Part shown: positions 40,874-48,248 of the stretch, piece after piece
Position numbering within the stretch: the first letter of the stretch is position 1
How the letters are laid out: each line of letters opens with the position of its first letter
Assembly (NCBI GenBank): GCA_049841275.1
Contig: JASGDN010000045.1
Location: 16,940 to 80,939, forward strand
Length of the DNA: 64,000 bases
Origin: JASGDN01 sp049841275
GTDB taxonomy: Bacteria; Chloroflexota; Chloroflexia; Thermomicrobiales; UBA6265
Reading direction: 5' to 3'
The notes under the pieces: generated by a model
Told to the model about the DNA's origin: nothing
Seen by the model: only the letters and a program-made list of their open reading frames with translations
Database searches by the model: none
Translations under genes and position numbers: made by a program

Positions 40874-41920
40874 CTACACCGGATGCAAGCCTGGGAAGTC
40901 GATCGCCGTCTCCTCCGGGAAGCCCATCCGGATGTTGAAGGCCTGCACCGCCTGGCCGGCGGCCCCCTTCATCAGGTTGTCCGTTGCCGCAATCACGACC
41001 ACGCGGTTCGAGTGCGGGTCGATCTCCCACCCCACGTCGCCGTAGTTGGAGCCGGAGAGGATCTTCGGTTCCGGATAGCGATGGATGCCGCTGCTCTCCT
41101 TCACGATCCGCATGAACGGCTCGTCCTTGTAGGCCGCGCGGTAGATCTTCCAGAGGTCCTTGTCGGCCAGCTTGTCGGTCGTGAAGACGTGCGAGGTCGC
41201 CACGATGCCGCGCACGGCGTCGGTGGAGGTGGCCGAGAAGGAGATGCGCGGCGTCACGCCGTTGAAGGTGCATTCCTGGACGATCTCCGCCGTGTGCCGG
41301 TGTCCGGTCGGCTTGAACGAGCGGACCACGCCCGCGCGCTCCGGGTGATGCGACGAGAGGCCTGGCGATCCGCCCGACCCGGACGATCCCGTCTTCGCCT
41401 CGACCACGACCGGGATGGCGGGATCGACGACGCCCGCCTGGAAGAGCGGGTAGAGGCCGATGATCGAGGTCGTGGACATGCAGCCGGGGCTGGCGATCCA
41501 GTCCGCCGTGCGGATCTCCTCGCGGTGCAGTTCCGGCATGCCGTAGACGAACTTCCCGAGCGCTTCGAGGTCATTGTGCTCGTGGCTGTACCAGGTCGGA
41601 TAACCGGCGGGATCGTTCAGCCGGAAGTCCGAACTGAGGTCGACAATGACCGGGGCGATGTCGCGGACCTCCGGGAGCTTCTCCATCGAGACGCCATGCG
41701 GCAGCGCCAGGAAGAGGACATCCACCGGTTTCAGGTCGGCGCTCTTCATGAACTTCAGCGTGGTGCGCTTGCGCAGGTTCGGGTGGACCGAGTGGACGAA
41801 CTTGCCCGCGTTCCGCTCCGAGGTGACTTGCGTGAGATTGACTCCCGGGTGTCCGAGCAGGAGGCGAACCAGTTCCCCCCCTGCATAGCCGGACCCTCCG
41901 ATGATGGCGACATTCAGCAT
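40874..41920 (-). CDS. lysY: [LysW]-aminoadipyl/glutamyl phosphate reductase (LysY; ArgC-like)
   Basis: A 348-residue NADPH-dependent semialdehyde dehydrogenase of the ArgC family. The dinucleotide motif IIGGSGYAGGELVRLLLGHP is at the N-terminus, the catalytic Cys lies in IASPGCMSTTSIIG, and TGHRHTAEI and NLMKGAAGQAVQAFN are conserved. Within this cluster it should reduce the acyl-phosphate on LysW to the semialdehyde for both the lysine and arginine branches. It lies 78 bases downstream of lysX, so it is the second gene of the Lys T-box unit. Confidence 0.93.
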   Translation of the reverse strand: MLNVAIIGGSGYAGGELVRLLLGHPGVNLTQVTSERNAGKFVHSVHPNLRKRTTLKFMKSADLKPVDVLFLALPHGVSMEKLPEVRDIAPVIVDLSSDFRLNDPAGYPTWYSHEHNDLEALGKFVYGMPELHREEIRTADWIASPGCMSTTSIIGLYPLFQAGVVDPAIPVVVEAKTGSSGSGGSPGLSSHHPERAGVVRSFKPTGHRHTAEIVQECTFNGVTPRISFSATSTDAVRGIVATSHVFTTDKLADKDLWKIYRAAYKDEPFMRIVKESSGIHRYPEPKILSGSNYGDVGWEIDPHSNRVVVIAATDNLMKGAAGQAVQAFNIRMGFPEETAIDFPGLHPV

Positions 41921-41998
41921 GTGGCGTATGTTCCTCCGGGGAATGGCTTCTATGGCGACAGAACGGTTGGAATGGACCGGGTTCCATTCCGTAACAAG

Positions 41999-42952
41999 TC
42001 AGACGAGCTGACCCACTACGGGGTCGGGGGCCGTCTCCAGGCGGCGGGCTCGTGCCGCCGCGCCGACCTCCAGGACATAGTCGACGATCCTCGCCGGGAT
42101 GTTTACCCCGGTCGTGTCGATGCTGTTCCGGAACTCCATCGTGTAGTTGACCTCATTGACCTGAAGCCCGTGTGATGTCTCGAACAGGTCAATGGCGACC
42201 ACGCCGCCGCCAACTGCGGCGGCGGCGGCGCTCGACAGTTCGGCAAGCTCCGGCGTGATCGGACAGTTGCTCGCCTTCGCTCCGCGCGCCGTGTTCGTGA
42301 TCCAGTGCGGCGACTCGCGGTAGATGCCGCAGATTGTCTCGCCGCCGACCACGAAGGTGCGGATATCGCGTCCCTGCTTCTCGACGTACTCCTGGATGTA
42401 GAACGCGCCGTGGTGGAACGATCCCAGCGTTACCTTGTGTTCCAGCAAGGCTTCTGCCGCGTCGCGGTCGTTGACGCGGGCGAGCAGGCGTCCCCACGAG
42501 CCGACTGCTGGCTTCAGGACGACCGGATAGCCCAGCTCCTCGATCGCCTCGATCGCCGATTCCGGTGTGTAGGCGATCCGGGTGCGTGGCGTCGGGATAC
42601 CCGCCCGCACCAGCGCCGTCGTGGTCAGCAGCTTGTCACCGCAGATGTTCGCCACGTCGTAGGTATTGACCGTCGCGATACCCCAGTCGTTCAGCACGCG
42701 CAGGGTGTAGAGCGCGCGTAGGTGATTGATGCAGCGCTCCAGGAAGACGTCGCAGGCGAGCATCGCCGGCGAGGGATGCTGAATGTCGAGCGTGAACTCG
42801 CGGTCGTCGAAGCGGACGACGGTGACGCCGCGCGCTTCGAGCTCGGCCAGCAGCAGCTTCTCCTCGACGCGCACGCGGGAAAGGAGCACCCCAACGGTGA
42901 GCGGGGCATCCGGATCGATGCGATTGGCGAAGGGCTCGAGAATAACGGACAC
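41999..42952 (-). CDS. lysX: Alpha-aminoadipate--LysW ligase LysX
   Basis: A 317-residue ATP-grasp ligase that joins alpha-aminoadipate to the C-terminal Glu of LysW. ATP-grasp features are VLKPAVGSWGRLLARV, FYIQEYVEKQGRDIRTF and the metal site IDLFET...VNEVNYTMEF. The C-terminal stretch VNEVNYTMEFRNSIDTTGV is very like Thermus LysX from memory, which favours aminoadipate over glutamate. The GTG start at 42952 (AAAGGAA upstream) is chosen because the frame above it runs into the T-box leader. It is the first gene after the leader with specifier AAG (Lys). Confidence 0.9.
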   Translation of the reverse strand: MSVILEPFANRIDPDAPLTVGVLLSRVRVEEKLLLAELEARGVTVVRFDDREFTLDIQHPSPAMLACDVFLERCINHLRALYTLRVLNDWGIATVNTYDVANICGDKLLTTTALVRAGIPTPRTRIAYTPESAIEAIEELGYPVVLKPAVGSWGRLLARVNDRDAAEALLEHKVTLGSFHHGAFYIQEYVEKQGRDIRTFVVGGETICGIYRESPHWITNTARGAKASNCPITPELAELSSAAAAAVGGGVVAIDLFETSHGLQVNEVNYTMEFRNSIDTTGVNIPARIVDYVLEVGAAARARRLETAPDPVVGQLV

Positions 42953-43015
42953 GGAACGTTCCTTTCCGGCGGGATCGTCCCGCCGAAGTACCTGCATCCC
43001 CTTGCATGAGGATGC

Positions 43016-43326
43016 AAAAAGGCGCGGAGTCCGTCGTCCAAAGGACGGCGGACTCCGCGCCGTGGTACCACCTTTGTTCGCTGTGCCATCGCTGGCAACC
43101 GCCTTTTTGGGTGCCGAACCGGCCCGCATGCGGACCGCCCGAACACCCTTCGCCCGATATCGGGGGCGACCCGGCCGGTTCTACTGATCGGTGGAATGAC
43201 TCCGCCGAGGTTCTTCCGGCAGCTCCGGGGTCTTCTCCGGATCGTGCGCACCTGCGGACCTCACACCATTCGTCCGCTCGCTCGTGGGCGCCCTCGATCC
43301 GGCCCTGTCCCCTTCCGCGCTGCAAC
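43016..43326 (-). promoter_or_regulatory. T-box riboswitch leader, lysine specifier AAG
   Basis: The minus-strand leader of lysX has the T-box sequence AAAGGTGGTACCACGG at 43060-43075, overlapped by a strong terminator at 43016-43061 (stem over 15 bp, then TTTTT). The Stem I distal hairpin with GAATGGTGTGAG is at 43255-43276. Aligned with the second leader by the conserved GGAGC/AGAGC block, the specifier is AAG (43232-43234), followed by A. The variable T-box base is U, matching a tRNA discriminator A as in bacterial tRNA-Lys. Uncharged tRNA-Lys should favour antitermination. An offset reading of GAC (Asp) is less consistent. Confidence 0.88.
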
Positions 43327-43332
43327 TCTTCC

Positions 43333-43362
43333 ATTATGCCGAATCTGTCCGGCGTTTGTCAG
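43333..43362 (-). promoter_or_regulatory. Sigma-70-like promoter of the lysX unit
   Basis: CTGACA (43357-43362) and CATAAT (43333-43338) are spaced by 18 bases. Transcription would begin near 43326, just before the T-box Stem I, which fits a leader of about 310 nucleotides. Confidence 0.7.
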
Positions 43363-43401
43363 TGTTCGGTCGTGACCGAGTCTTCCGCCTGAACCCACTC
43401 C

Positions 43402-43598
43402 CCATGTCATGTTGAGCGAAGCGAAACACCCCCGCGCGAAGCGCTTCCGGCGAAGCCGGAAATCGATGTTGGCATGCAGAACCTCTTGCAAATGAGATGT
43501 TGTCGGCAGAAACTGCAACATTGCGACACGTCACGATATCGGCCTGCGGCCGATGCGCTTCGCGCGGGGGTCCTTCACTTCGTTCAGGATGATATGGG
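43402..43598. repeat. MITE-like palindromic element, copy 2
   Basis: The left end CATGTCATGTTGAGCGAAGC and the right end, the inverse complement of ATATCATCCTGAACGAAGTG, form terminal inverted repeats of about 40 bases. It is near-identical at its left end to copy 1 at 40619-40811. It lies between the lysX promoter and the end of the argX-like gene, so it marks the boundary of the two transcription units. Confidence 0.72.
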
Positions 43599-43629
43599 AA
43601 GGGCGCGTATTTTCGGGCGTGGCTCATGG

Positions 43630-44547
43630 TTACATCGCCACCACCTTCGGTTTCAGGTCCGCGAGTCCTTCCTCTGCCACCCGGACCGCCTCGTCCACGA
43701 TCTCCCCGGCGATGTCGCGGTCGGTGGTCGTCATCAGCCCCTTGAATTCGCCGCCGGTGTTGATCTCGATCACCTTCAGGCCCTCGTCCGTCTCGATCAG
43801 GTCCACGCCGGCCAGCCGTGCCCCGACGACCTCGCAGGCTCGCAACGCCAGGTCCTCGATCTCCGGGGTCACCGGGCATGGCACCGAGACCGCCCCGCGT
43901 GCTGCATTCGTGATCCAGTGTTCCGAGGTCCGGTATGACGCCGCGACGATCTTGCCGCCGATCACGTAGGCACGAATGTCGCGGCCCGGTTTCTCGATGA
44001 ACTCCTGGATGTAGTAGATCTCGTGGTGAAAGGAGCCGTGCTCCGATTTCTGGGAGATGATCGCCTTCGCCTGCTCCGGGCCGTTCACTTTGGCGATCAG
44101 GCGCCCCCACGAGCCCGTAACTGGCTTCATGACGGCCGGGTAGCCCAGCGATTCGCAGGCCGCCAGCGCCGATTCCACCGAATAGGCGACGAACGTCTTT
44201 GGCGAGGGGATACCCGCCGCTTCCAGGACCATGCTCGCGCGGGCCTTGTCGTCGCAGACAGAGACCGCCTCCGCCGAATTCAGCGTCGGGATACCCCAGC
44301 GCTGCATCGCGAAGAGGGTATAACCCGCGCGCGAGTGGACCACACTGCGGTCGAGCAGCACGTCGAAGTTGACGCCGCTCTCCTTCGCCGTCGGCGCCGA
44401 GAGGTTCAGCACCAATTCACGGTCGAAGACGGCGGTGACGTCGATGCCGCGCGCGCGGGCAGCGTTCAGGATCAGTTTCTCTTCCTGCCGGAGGAAGGAG
44501 ACGAGTATGCCGAGCTTCAGGCCGTGCCCGCGGCTGATGGTGACCAT
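43630..44547 (-). CDS. LysX-family ATP-grasp ligase, probable glutamate--LysW ligase (ArgX-like)
   Basis: A 305-residue ATP-grasp ligase clearly homologous to LysX: VMKPVTGSWGRLIAKV, YYIQEFIEKPGRDIRAY, HWITNAARGA. It differs in the substrate-side C-terminus, where LysX has NYTMEFRNS and this protein has VIEINTGGEFKGLMTTT. Known LysW organisms carry a second ligase, ArgX, for glutamate in arginine synthesis. The GGEFKG-type loop and its position at the end of the Arg T-box unit support that role here. ATG 44547 has AGGAG upstream. The symbol argX is not assigned because specificity is inferred. Confidence 0.82.
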   Translation of the reverse strand: MVTISRGHGLKLGILVSFLRQEEKLILNAARARGIDVTAVFDRELVLNLSAPTAKESGVNFDVLLDRSVVHSRAGYTLFAMQRWGIPTLNSAEAVSVCDDKARASMVLEAAGIPSPKTFVAYSVESALAACESLGYPAVMKPVTGSWGRLIAKVNGPEQAKAIISQKSEHGSFHHEIYYIQEFIEKPGRDIRAYVIGGKIVAASYRTSEHWITNAARGAVSVPCPVTPEIEDLALRACEVVGARLAGVDLIETDEGLKVIEINTGGEFKGLMTTTDRDIAGEIVDEAVRVAEEGLADLKPKVVAM

Positions 44548-44583
44548 GACGAAAGACTCCTGCGGGAGACGCGGTGTTTGCAC

Positions 44584-44653
44584 GTAGGGGTGATCCTTGT
44601 GATCGCCCGGCTCGGCACCCGCAATCTCGGGCGATCACAAGGATTGCCCCTAC
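44584..44653. repeat. Long inverted repeat of the TAGGGGCGATC family
   Basis: Arms of 25 bases beginning GTAGGGGTGATCC, with one mismatch, flank a 20-base loop between the lysK and argX-like genes. Partial copies of the arm occur near 6779-6814, 34056 and 58060. It could form a stable RNA hairpin that tunes expression of the last gene of the Arg unit. Confidence 0.65.
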
Positions 44654-44668
44654 AATGGCAGATCGTTC

Positions 44669-45769
44669 CTAGGCAAATGAGGCGAGCACCCGGCTGAGGA
44701 CGCGGATCGCACGGAGGTACTCGTCCAGCACGATCCGCTCGTCAGGCGTGTGGTCCAGCGACGAATCGCCGGGGCCGTATGCGGCGATCGGGCATTTCCA
44801 GACCGGCCCCACCACGTTCATGTCGGACGTGCCGAGCTTCACCTTGAATTTGGGCGACCCCTCTTCCTCACGGATTGCGCGCAGGAAGGGCGGCACCAGC
44901 TTCGATTGTTTGGTGGTGCGATAGCCTTCCTGCAGCCCTTCGACGCTCACGGATGCGCCGCCAGCCGCGGCCAGCTCCTCGATCCGGCCGAGCAGGCCGG
45001 GCACATCGAGGCCTGCCGGGAGGCGGATGCCGATGGAGAGATCCGCCGATTCGGTCAGGCCGTCGCTCTGCGTGTTGAAGGCGCGGAGTGAAAGTCCGAT
45101 CTGGTCGAACGCGCCCTTTGCCCCCTCGTTCCTGGCGTCCGCCTCGGTTACAAGGGCGTTCCAGAAGGCGACCGCCGTCTCTGCGATCGATTCACCTGGA
45201 CCTGCCGTGTGCCGCATGGATGCTTCGGCGCGATAGAGGAGGGAGAGCGATCCCCGGTAGCCGAGGCAGAGCGCATCCCAGCTGCTGGGCTCGCCGATGA
45301 TGCAGAAGTCCGGCGCGTCCCAGGTCGCGACTTCGGTAGCGCCGAGGGAATGAATTGCCTCCTCGCCGACCGCACCCACGACGGTGATCCGCGCTTTCAA
45401 CTCGCTTGCCGCCGCGCTGGCTGCCGCCACGAAGGTGGCCAGAGGACCCTTCGCGTCGACCGCGCCGCGTCCCCACAGTTCGCCATGTTCGATCCGGACT
45501 GGAATCTCACCGGGAACAGTGTCGATATGGCCGAGCAGGACGATGTGCTTCTCGCCGGAACCGATGGTGCCGATGGCGTTTCCGGCCTTGCTCTCCAGGA
45601 TGGTGAACCCGCGTGCGGCCATCGCGCCGCGCAGGAACGTCACCGCGTGCGATTCGTGGCGGGAAAGGCTCGGGATCGACACGAGGTCCTGCAGGAGCTG
45701 GATATCGGCCCGTTCCTGCGCCGTTGCGGTGGACACCCCTGTCGATGGCTCAGGCGCTGAGGACGACAT
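44669..45769 (-). CDS. lysK: [LysW]-lysine/ornithine hydrolase (LysK)
   Basis: A 366-residue M20 metallopeptidase that releases lysine or ornithine from LysW. Metal ligands are seen in VLLGHIDTVPG (His, Asp), LWGRGAVDAKGPLA (bridging Asp), VGEEAIHSLGA (Glu pair), CIIGEPSSWDA (Glu/Asp) and SLDHTPDERI (His). The length and the GRGAVDAKGP segment fit the LysK/ArgE-like branch rather than general carboxypeptidases. It overlaps the third ATP-grasp gene by 20 bases, indicating tight coupling. Confidence 0.9.
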   Translation of the reverse strand: MSSSAPEPSTGVSTATAQERADIQLLQDLVSIPSLSRHESHAVTFLRGAMAARGFTILESKAGNAIGTIGSGEKHIVLLGHIDTVPGEIPVRIEHGELWGRGAVDAKGPLATFVAAASAAASELKARITVVGAVGEEAIHSLGATEVATWDAPDFCIIGEPSSWDALCLGYRGSLSLLYRAEASMRHTAGPGESIAETAVAFWNALVTEADARNEGAKGAFDQIGLSLRAFNTQSDGLTESADLSIGIRLPAGLDVPGLLGRIEELAAAGGASVSVEGLQEGYRTTKQSKLVPPFLRAIREEEGSPKFKVKLGTSDMNVVGPVWKCPIAAYGPGDSSLDHTPDERIVLDEYLRAIRVLSRVLASFA

Positions 45770-46703
45770 TGTGCCGGTCCTCCCGTTCCGTATCCCACCA
45801 CGTGCGTGTCAACCGATCATCGGGCAGGGACGCTGCCGCACCGATCGATTCGCGCCGTGTGCCGGCCGTACTTGCAGAAAGGGCGATACGCGCGATCGCG
45901 TCGGCCATCGTCTCTGCGCCGAGCAGCGTGGCTTGTCGGAAGTCTGCGACCGGCTGCACATCCCAGACGACCGGCTGGCCGTCGATGACCGCGATCTCGA
46001 TCCCGGCGATGCTGGCGCCGATCGTATGCGCGGCCTGTTCGGCCAGCGCAATGGTCGCTGCGTTCGGCGCGAGGCCATCGAACGCGATCGCCTTGCCACC
46101 GACGACGTGAACGGTCGCCCGTTCGCTTGCCACTGGTGCACCCTGCTGGATGAGGACGATCGCCTCCGAATCGGTGCCGAGCACCACCCGGTGCTCGATC
46201 ACGGCGTCGGCGGTGTCGTCGTCGTGGAGTGTTGTGCCGGACTCACCCGGTGTTAGCGGCATGAGAGTCGCGGGAAAACCGATTCGCCGTGCCGCCTCGA
46301 TCCCGGATTCCTCCGAGAAGGCGATCAGGGTGTTTGGCCGGGCGATCCCGGCGATGGCAAGTGCGCGGGCGACATCCAGACGGTTGCGGTCGGCGGCGAG
46401 GCCGGCATCGAGCACGGGAATGCCGCTGGCCCGGAGGATCGGCAGGGTGATGGCTGCGATCGTCCGGTTCTGGCAGCGGTCGATCAACGCGGAAAGCGTC
46501 GAATCGATCGCGACATCTTCCTGGGACGATGTCGACACCTGCGCGATGCCCAGCGTCGCCAGGTCGAGCGACGCCGGGCCGGGAGGCAGGGGCGTGCTGG
46601 GAGGAGGCACGGGCATCCCGGCCGCGCCGGCAACGCCGACCGCCGCGATGATCTGCTTCTCTTCAACCCGCACCCGGGCGCACAGCACGCCTACTGCCTT
46701 CAC
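45750..46703 (-). CDS. Degenerate LysX-like ATP-grasp paralog
   Basis: A 317-residue protein aligning along its length with the two LysX-family ligases (MKAVGVLCARVRVEEKQII matches VGVLLSRVRVEEKLL of LysX). The key residues are changed: VLKPAVGSWGRL becomes TLMPLTPGESGTTL (loss of the ATP-binding Lys), YIQEYVEKQGRDI becomes LIQQGAPVASERA, and the metal motif VNEVNYTMEF becomes VWDVQPVADF. It has lost ligase chemistry by these signs yet is an intact frame overlapping lysK. The GTG start at 46703 has AAGGAG seven bases upstream; ATG 46745 is less likely. A carrier-binding or regulatory role is possible. Confidence 0.78.
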   Translation of the reverse strand: MKAVGVLCARVRVEEKQIIAAVGVAGAAGMPVPPPSTPLPPGPASLDLATLGIAQVSTSSQEDVAIDSTLSALIDRCQNRTIAAITLPILRASGIPVLDAGLAADRNRLDVARALAIAGIARPNTLIAFSEESGIEAARRIGFPATLMPLTPGESGTTLHDDDTADAVIEHRVVLGTDSEAIVLIQQGAPVASERATVHVVGGKAIAFDGLAPNAATIALAEQAAHTIGASIAGIEIAVIDGQPVVWDVQPVADFRQATLLGAETMADAIARIALSASTAGTRRESIGAAASLPDDRLTRTWWDTEREDRHNVVLSA

Positions 46704-46864
46704 GATGTCACTCCTTGTCCGTCGGATGGGCGGAGGTTCCCTCACGACCGTCCTGGCCGGGCCGACATGCGGTCCTTCGGCTTCGCTCAGGACCCCCTAC
46801 GAACGACCGGGCATTGCCAGGTCACTCGCTCGCATGGCGAAGCCAACCGGCCCCGCCATGGAGG

Positions 46865-47032
46865 CTACTCGCCCCAGTCCTCGCCCTCTTCCGGCGCAAG
46901 CGCCAGTTCGAGCGGATCGGTGTTCACGACTTCGAGATCGGCGCCGCACTCCGGGCACGGCACGATCTCGCCCTTCTCCACGCCTTCGAGTTCCAGTTCC
47001 GCTCCGCACTCCGGACAGGTCGCTGTGTCCAT
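46865..47032 (-). CDS. lysW: Amino-group carrier protein LysW
   Basis: A 55-residue acidic zinc-binding carrier, too short for most automatic calls. It begins MDTATCPECGAELELEG and contains a second CPECG, giving the four Cys of the zinc site. It ends in EDWGE, the hallmark C-terminus whose final Glu is the attachment point for aminoadipate or glutamate. All intermediates of the pathway are carried on this residue. It lies between the carbamoyltransferase gene (90 bases upstream) and the degenerate ATP-grasp gene in the Arg T-box unit. Confidence 0.95.
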   Translation of the reverse strand: MDTATCPECGAELELEGVEKGEIVPCPECGADLEVVNTDPLELALAPEEGEDWGE

Positions 47033-47122
47033 TTGGTGTGATCCTCCTCAGATCGTTCTGGTAATTGTCCCCGGGGCACGGCGCCCGGCGGGGTCTCCGA
47101 ATCCTCGTCGCACCTGACCCGG

Positions 47123-48226
47123 TCAGGCAACCGAGGCGGCAGGTTCTTCCGCCGCGACGCCTGCCTGACGCTCGTCATGCAGCACCTGCAATAACACCGC
47201 CTTGTGGACGTGGAGCCGGTTCTCGGCCTGGTCGAAGATGATCGACTGTGGACCATCGGCGACCGCCGCCTCGACTTCCTGTCCGCGGTGCAATGGCAGG
47301 CAGTGCATGAAGACCGCCGTGGGCTTGGCCGCCGCCATTACCTTCGTTGTCACCCGGTATGGCGCCAGCGCCATCAGCTTGCCCGGGATCACCGTCTCGC
47401 CCATGCTCTCGTGGACGTCGGTGTAGACCGCGTCCGCGCCCTCCGCTGCTTCGAATGCATCCTCCGTGAAGACGATCGTGGCGCCCGATGCCGCCGCCAG
47501 GTCCTTTGCCTTCGCGATCACTGCCGGATCGGGCCGGAACGCTTCCGGCCCGGCGAAGGTGACGCTCACCCCGGTCGCCGCGCAGGCGAGGAGGAGCGAG
47601 TGGGAGACGTTGTTGCCATCGCCGAGATAGGCGAACTTGAGGCCTTTCAGCGTGCCGAAGCGTTCGCGCAGGGTCATCAGGTCACTCAGCGCCTCGATTG
47701 GATGATCGAAGCTTGTCAGTCCGTTGAAGACAGGGACATGTGCGCCTGCCGCGAACTCGTAGAGATCGGCCGGATCGGCAATGCGCGCCGCCACGGCGTT
47801 GACATAGCGGGAGAACATCTCCGCGGTGTCGCGGATGGTCTCACCTCGCTTCAGTTGCAGGTCCTGTACGCCCAGGAAGATCGCCTGTCCGCCGAGCTGC
47901 TCCATGCCGGCCTGGAAGGCCGTGCGCGTGCGGGTGCTCGGGTGCTGGAAGATCATCCCCAGCGTCTTGCCAGCCAGCCAGGGATAGGCGATGCCGGCGT
48001 CGCGCAGTTCCTTCAGCCGTGCGGCGGTGTCCAGCACGGTGAGGATCTCGGCCGGGGAGAGATCGGTGTCGGAGAGGATGCTGCGGCCACGGAGGTTCGC
48101 ATCGAAGGCGATCTCCGGCTCGGCGAGGATGATTTCTGCGTCTTCCCCGGCGTCCTGCATCGACTGGGTTGTGTCCTGATCGTGGCTCGTTCCGGTCACC
48201 GAGTGATCTCCCTGGGACGATGTCAT
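47123..48226 (-). CDS. Ornithine carbamoyltransferase-family protein, divergent paralog
   Basis: A 367-residue aspartate/ornithine carbamoyltransferase homolog. The carbamoyl-phosphate loop FQHPSTRTRTAF (about residue 93) and HCLPLHRG are present. The usual HPxQ becomes HPIE in SFDHPIEALSDLMT, and the ornithine-side loop is DVHESMGE. The Gln-to-Glu change at a carbamoyl-phosphate contact suggests altered activity or substrate. An Ala/Asp-rich N-terminal extension of about 45 residues is unusual for the family (about 310). It follows the canonical copy by 22 bases. Citrulline formation is possible but less sure than for the next gene. Confidence 0.85.
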   Translation of the reverse strand: MTSSQGDHSVTGTSHDQDTTQSMQDAGEDAEIILAEPEIAFDANLRGRSILSDTDLSPAEILTVLDTAARLKELRDAGIAYPWLAGKTLGMIFQHPSTRTRTAFQAGMEQLGGQAIFLGVQDLQLKRGETIRDTAEMFSRYVNAVAARIADPADLYEFAAGAHVPVFNGLTSFDHPIEALSDLMTLRERFGTLKGLKFAYLGDGNNVSHSLLLACAATGVSVTFAGPEAFRPDPAVIAKAKDLAAASGATIVFTEDAFEAAEGADAVYTDVHESMGETVIPGKLMALAPYRVTTKVMAAAKPTAVFMHCLPLHRGQEVEAAVADGPQSIIFDQAENRLHVHKAVLLQVLHDERQAGVAAEEPAASVA

Positions 48227-48248
48227 TGTGTCTGCGTTGCTCGCTGGT

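Noticed and set aside
43229..43234. Specifier of the first T-box read as GAC (Asp) after GAA
   Set aside because: Aligning both leaders by the conserved block after the specifier gives equal 5-base spacing only for AAG and CGC; Asp also does not fit the genes.
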